DNA of 27,809 bases, from assembly GCF_000485595.1 (NCBI RefSeq), contig NW_014577367.1:145262-173070 (forward strand), read 5' to 3'. Source of the stretch: Priapulus caudatus. Its lineage: Eukaryota > Priapulida > Priapulimorpha > Priapulimorphida > Priapulidae. Shown here one piece after another: positions 27,482 to 27,809 of the stretch. A program made the position numbers and the translations under genes. Within the stretch, counting starts at the first letter, position 1. The number at the start of each line of letters is the position of its first letter. Under the pieces are notes generated by a model, which saw nothing but the letters and a program-made list of their open reading frames with translations, was not told the origin of the DNA and did no database searches.

Positions 27482-27760
27482 TGTGGCGTAGAAATGTCAG
27501 ACAAAAACATTGCAGCACAGGGTTAGGTTCGAGCCAACATAAAGTGCTCGCTGTCATAACCGTGAATGAAGGTTAAAAATCGATCCTACACAAAGCACAA
27601 TAGCATGCGTACTTATACCTACCCTACTAGGCCATTACATTATAAGATACGAAATATCTAATATAGCCTGTATTAATTTATCATTATATCATAAAACTAG
27701 CTACCTAGCTAAATATGTCACAAATTTACCGAATGCATACAGTTTTACCAGTGTTATCAG
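27482..27760. other. Non-coding DNA at the right edge
   Basis: AT-rich sequence with no exon, hairpin or repeat that I can support. Confidence 0.5.

Positions 27761-27809
<49 letters not shown>
27761..27809. repeat. (AT)n microsatellite at window end
   Basis: A nearly pure (AT)n tract that runs to the last base of the window, so its full length is unknown. Confidence 0.9.

Overview
The window is eukaryotic and most likely from a marine invertebrate. It has intron-rich genes with GT-AG introns, long (GT)n, (CT)n and (AT)n microsatellites, many short inverted-repeat (MITE-like) elements, a 10-N assembly gap, and an interstitial TTAGGG run (a metazoan-type telomere motif). The species cannot be named from sequence alone; some repeats resemble ones seen in molluscs and other spiralians, but that is an impression from memory.

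There are two protein-coding genes in head-to-head orientation. On the minus strand (8153 down to 3251) nine coding exons join in frame into a 451-residue orthologue of SUPT7L (STAF65-gamma), the histone-fold subunit of the SAGA/STAGA coactivator. It has an unusual glutamine-rich extension near its C-terminus. On the plus strand (11340 to 24085) thirteen coding exons encode a kinesin-14 (C-terminal motor, KIFC3-like) of about 1082 residues: a GC-rich coiled-coil stalk, a kinesin-14 neck, a motor domain with P-loop and switch II, and a short tail. All exon phases agree. The exception is exon 10 (18750-18882), which should encode switch I: it keeps the right total length and splice phases, but its conserved motifs lie in different reading frames and there is an in-frame stop.

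The 3.2 kb between the two start codons, and both flanks, are packed with inverted-repeat elements: 621-956 (TTA target duplication), 8730-9530 (a fold-back with a younger element nested in one arm), 10501-11065 (10-bp target duplication) and 26671-27474 (804 bp). A family of tiny, nearly perfect hairpins of 39-45 bp at 1306, 6335 and 24521, with decayed relatives at 22509 and 24626, shares CARGAG ends and 7-8 bp target duplications. Their arms differ between copies but stay complementary within each copy.

The most unusual structure is at the kinesin exon edges. Upstream of exon 11 there are five tandem copies of the exon 11 acceptor, four of them reading CAG|GTAAG, like an array of recursive-splicing ratchet points. 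Upstream of exon 12 a second set of decayed copies of that exon's start is present, and the stop-codon region of exon 13 is tandemly duplicated into the 3' UTR. The two genes have unrelated cellular jobs (chromatin coactivator and microtubule motor); only their divergent layout links them here.
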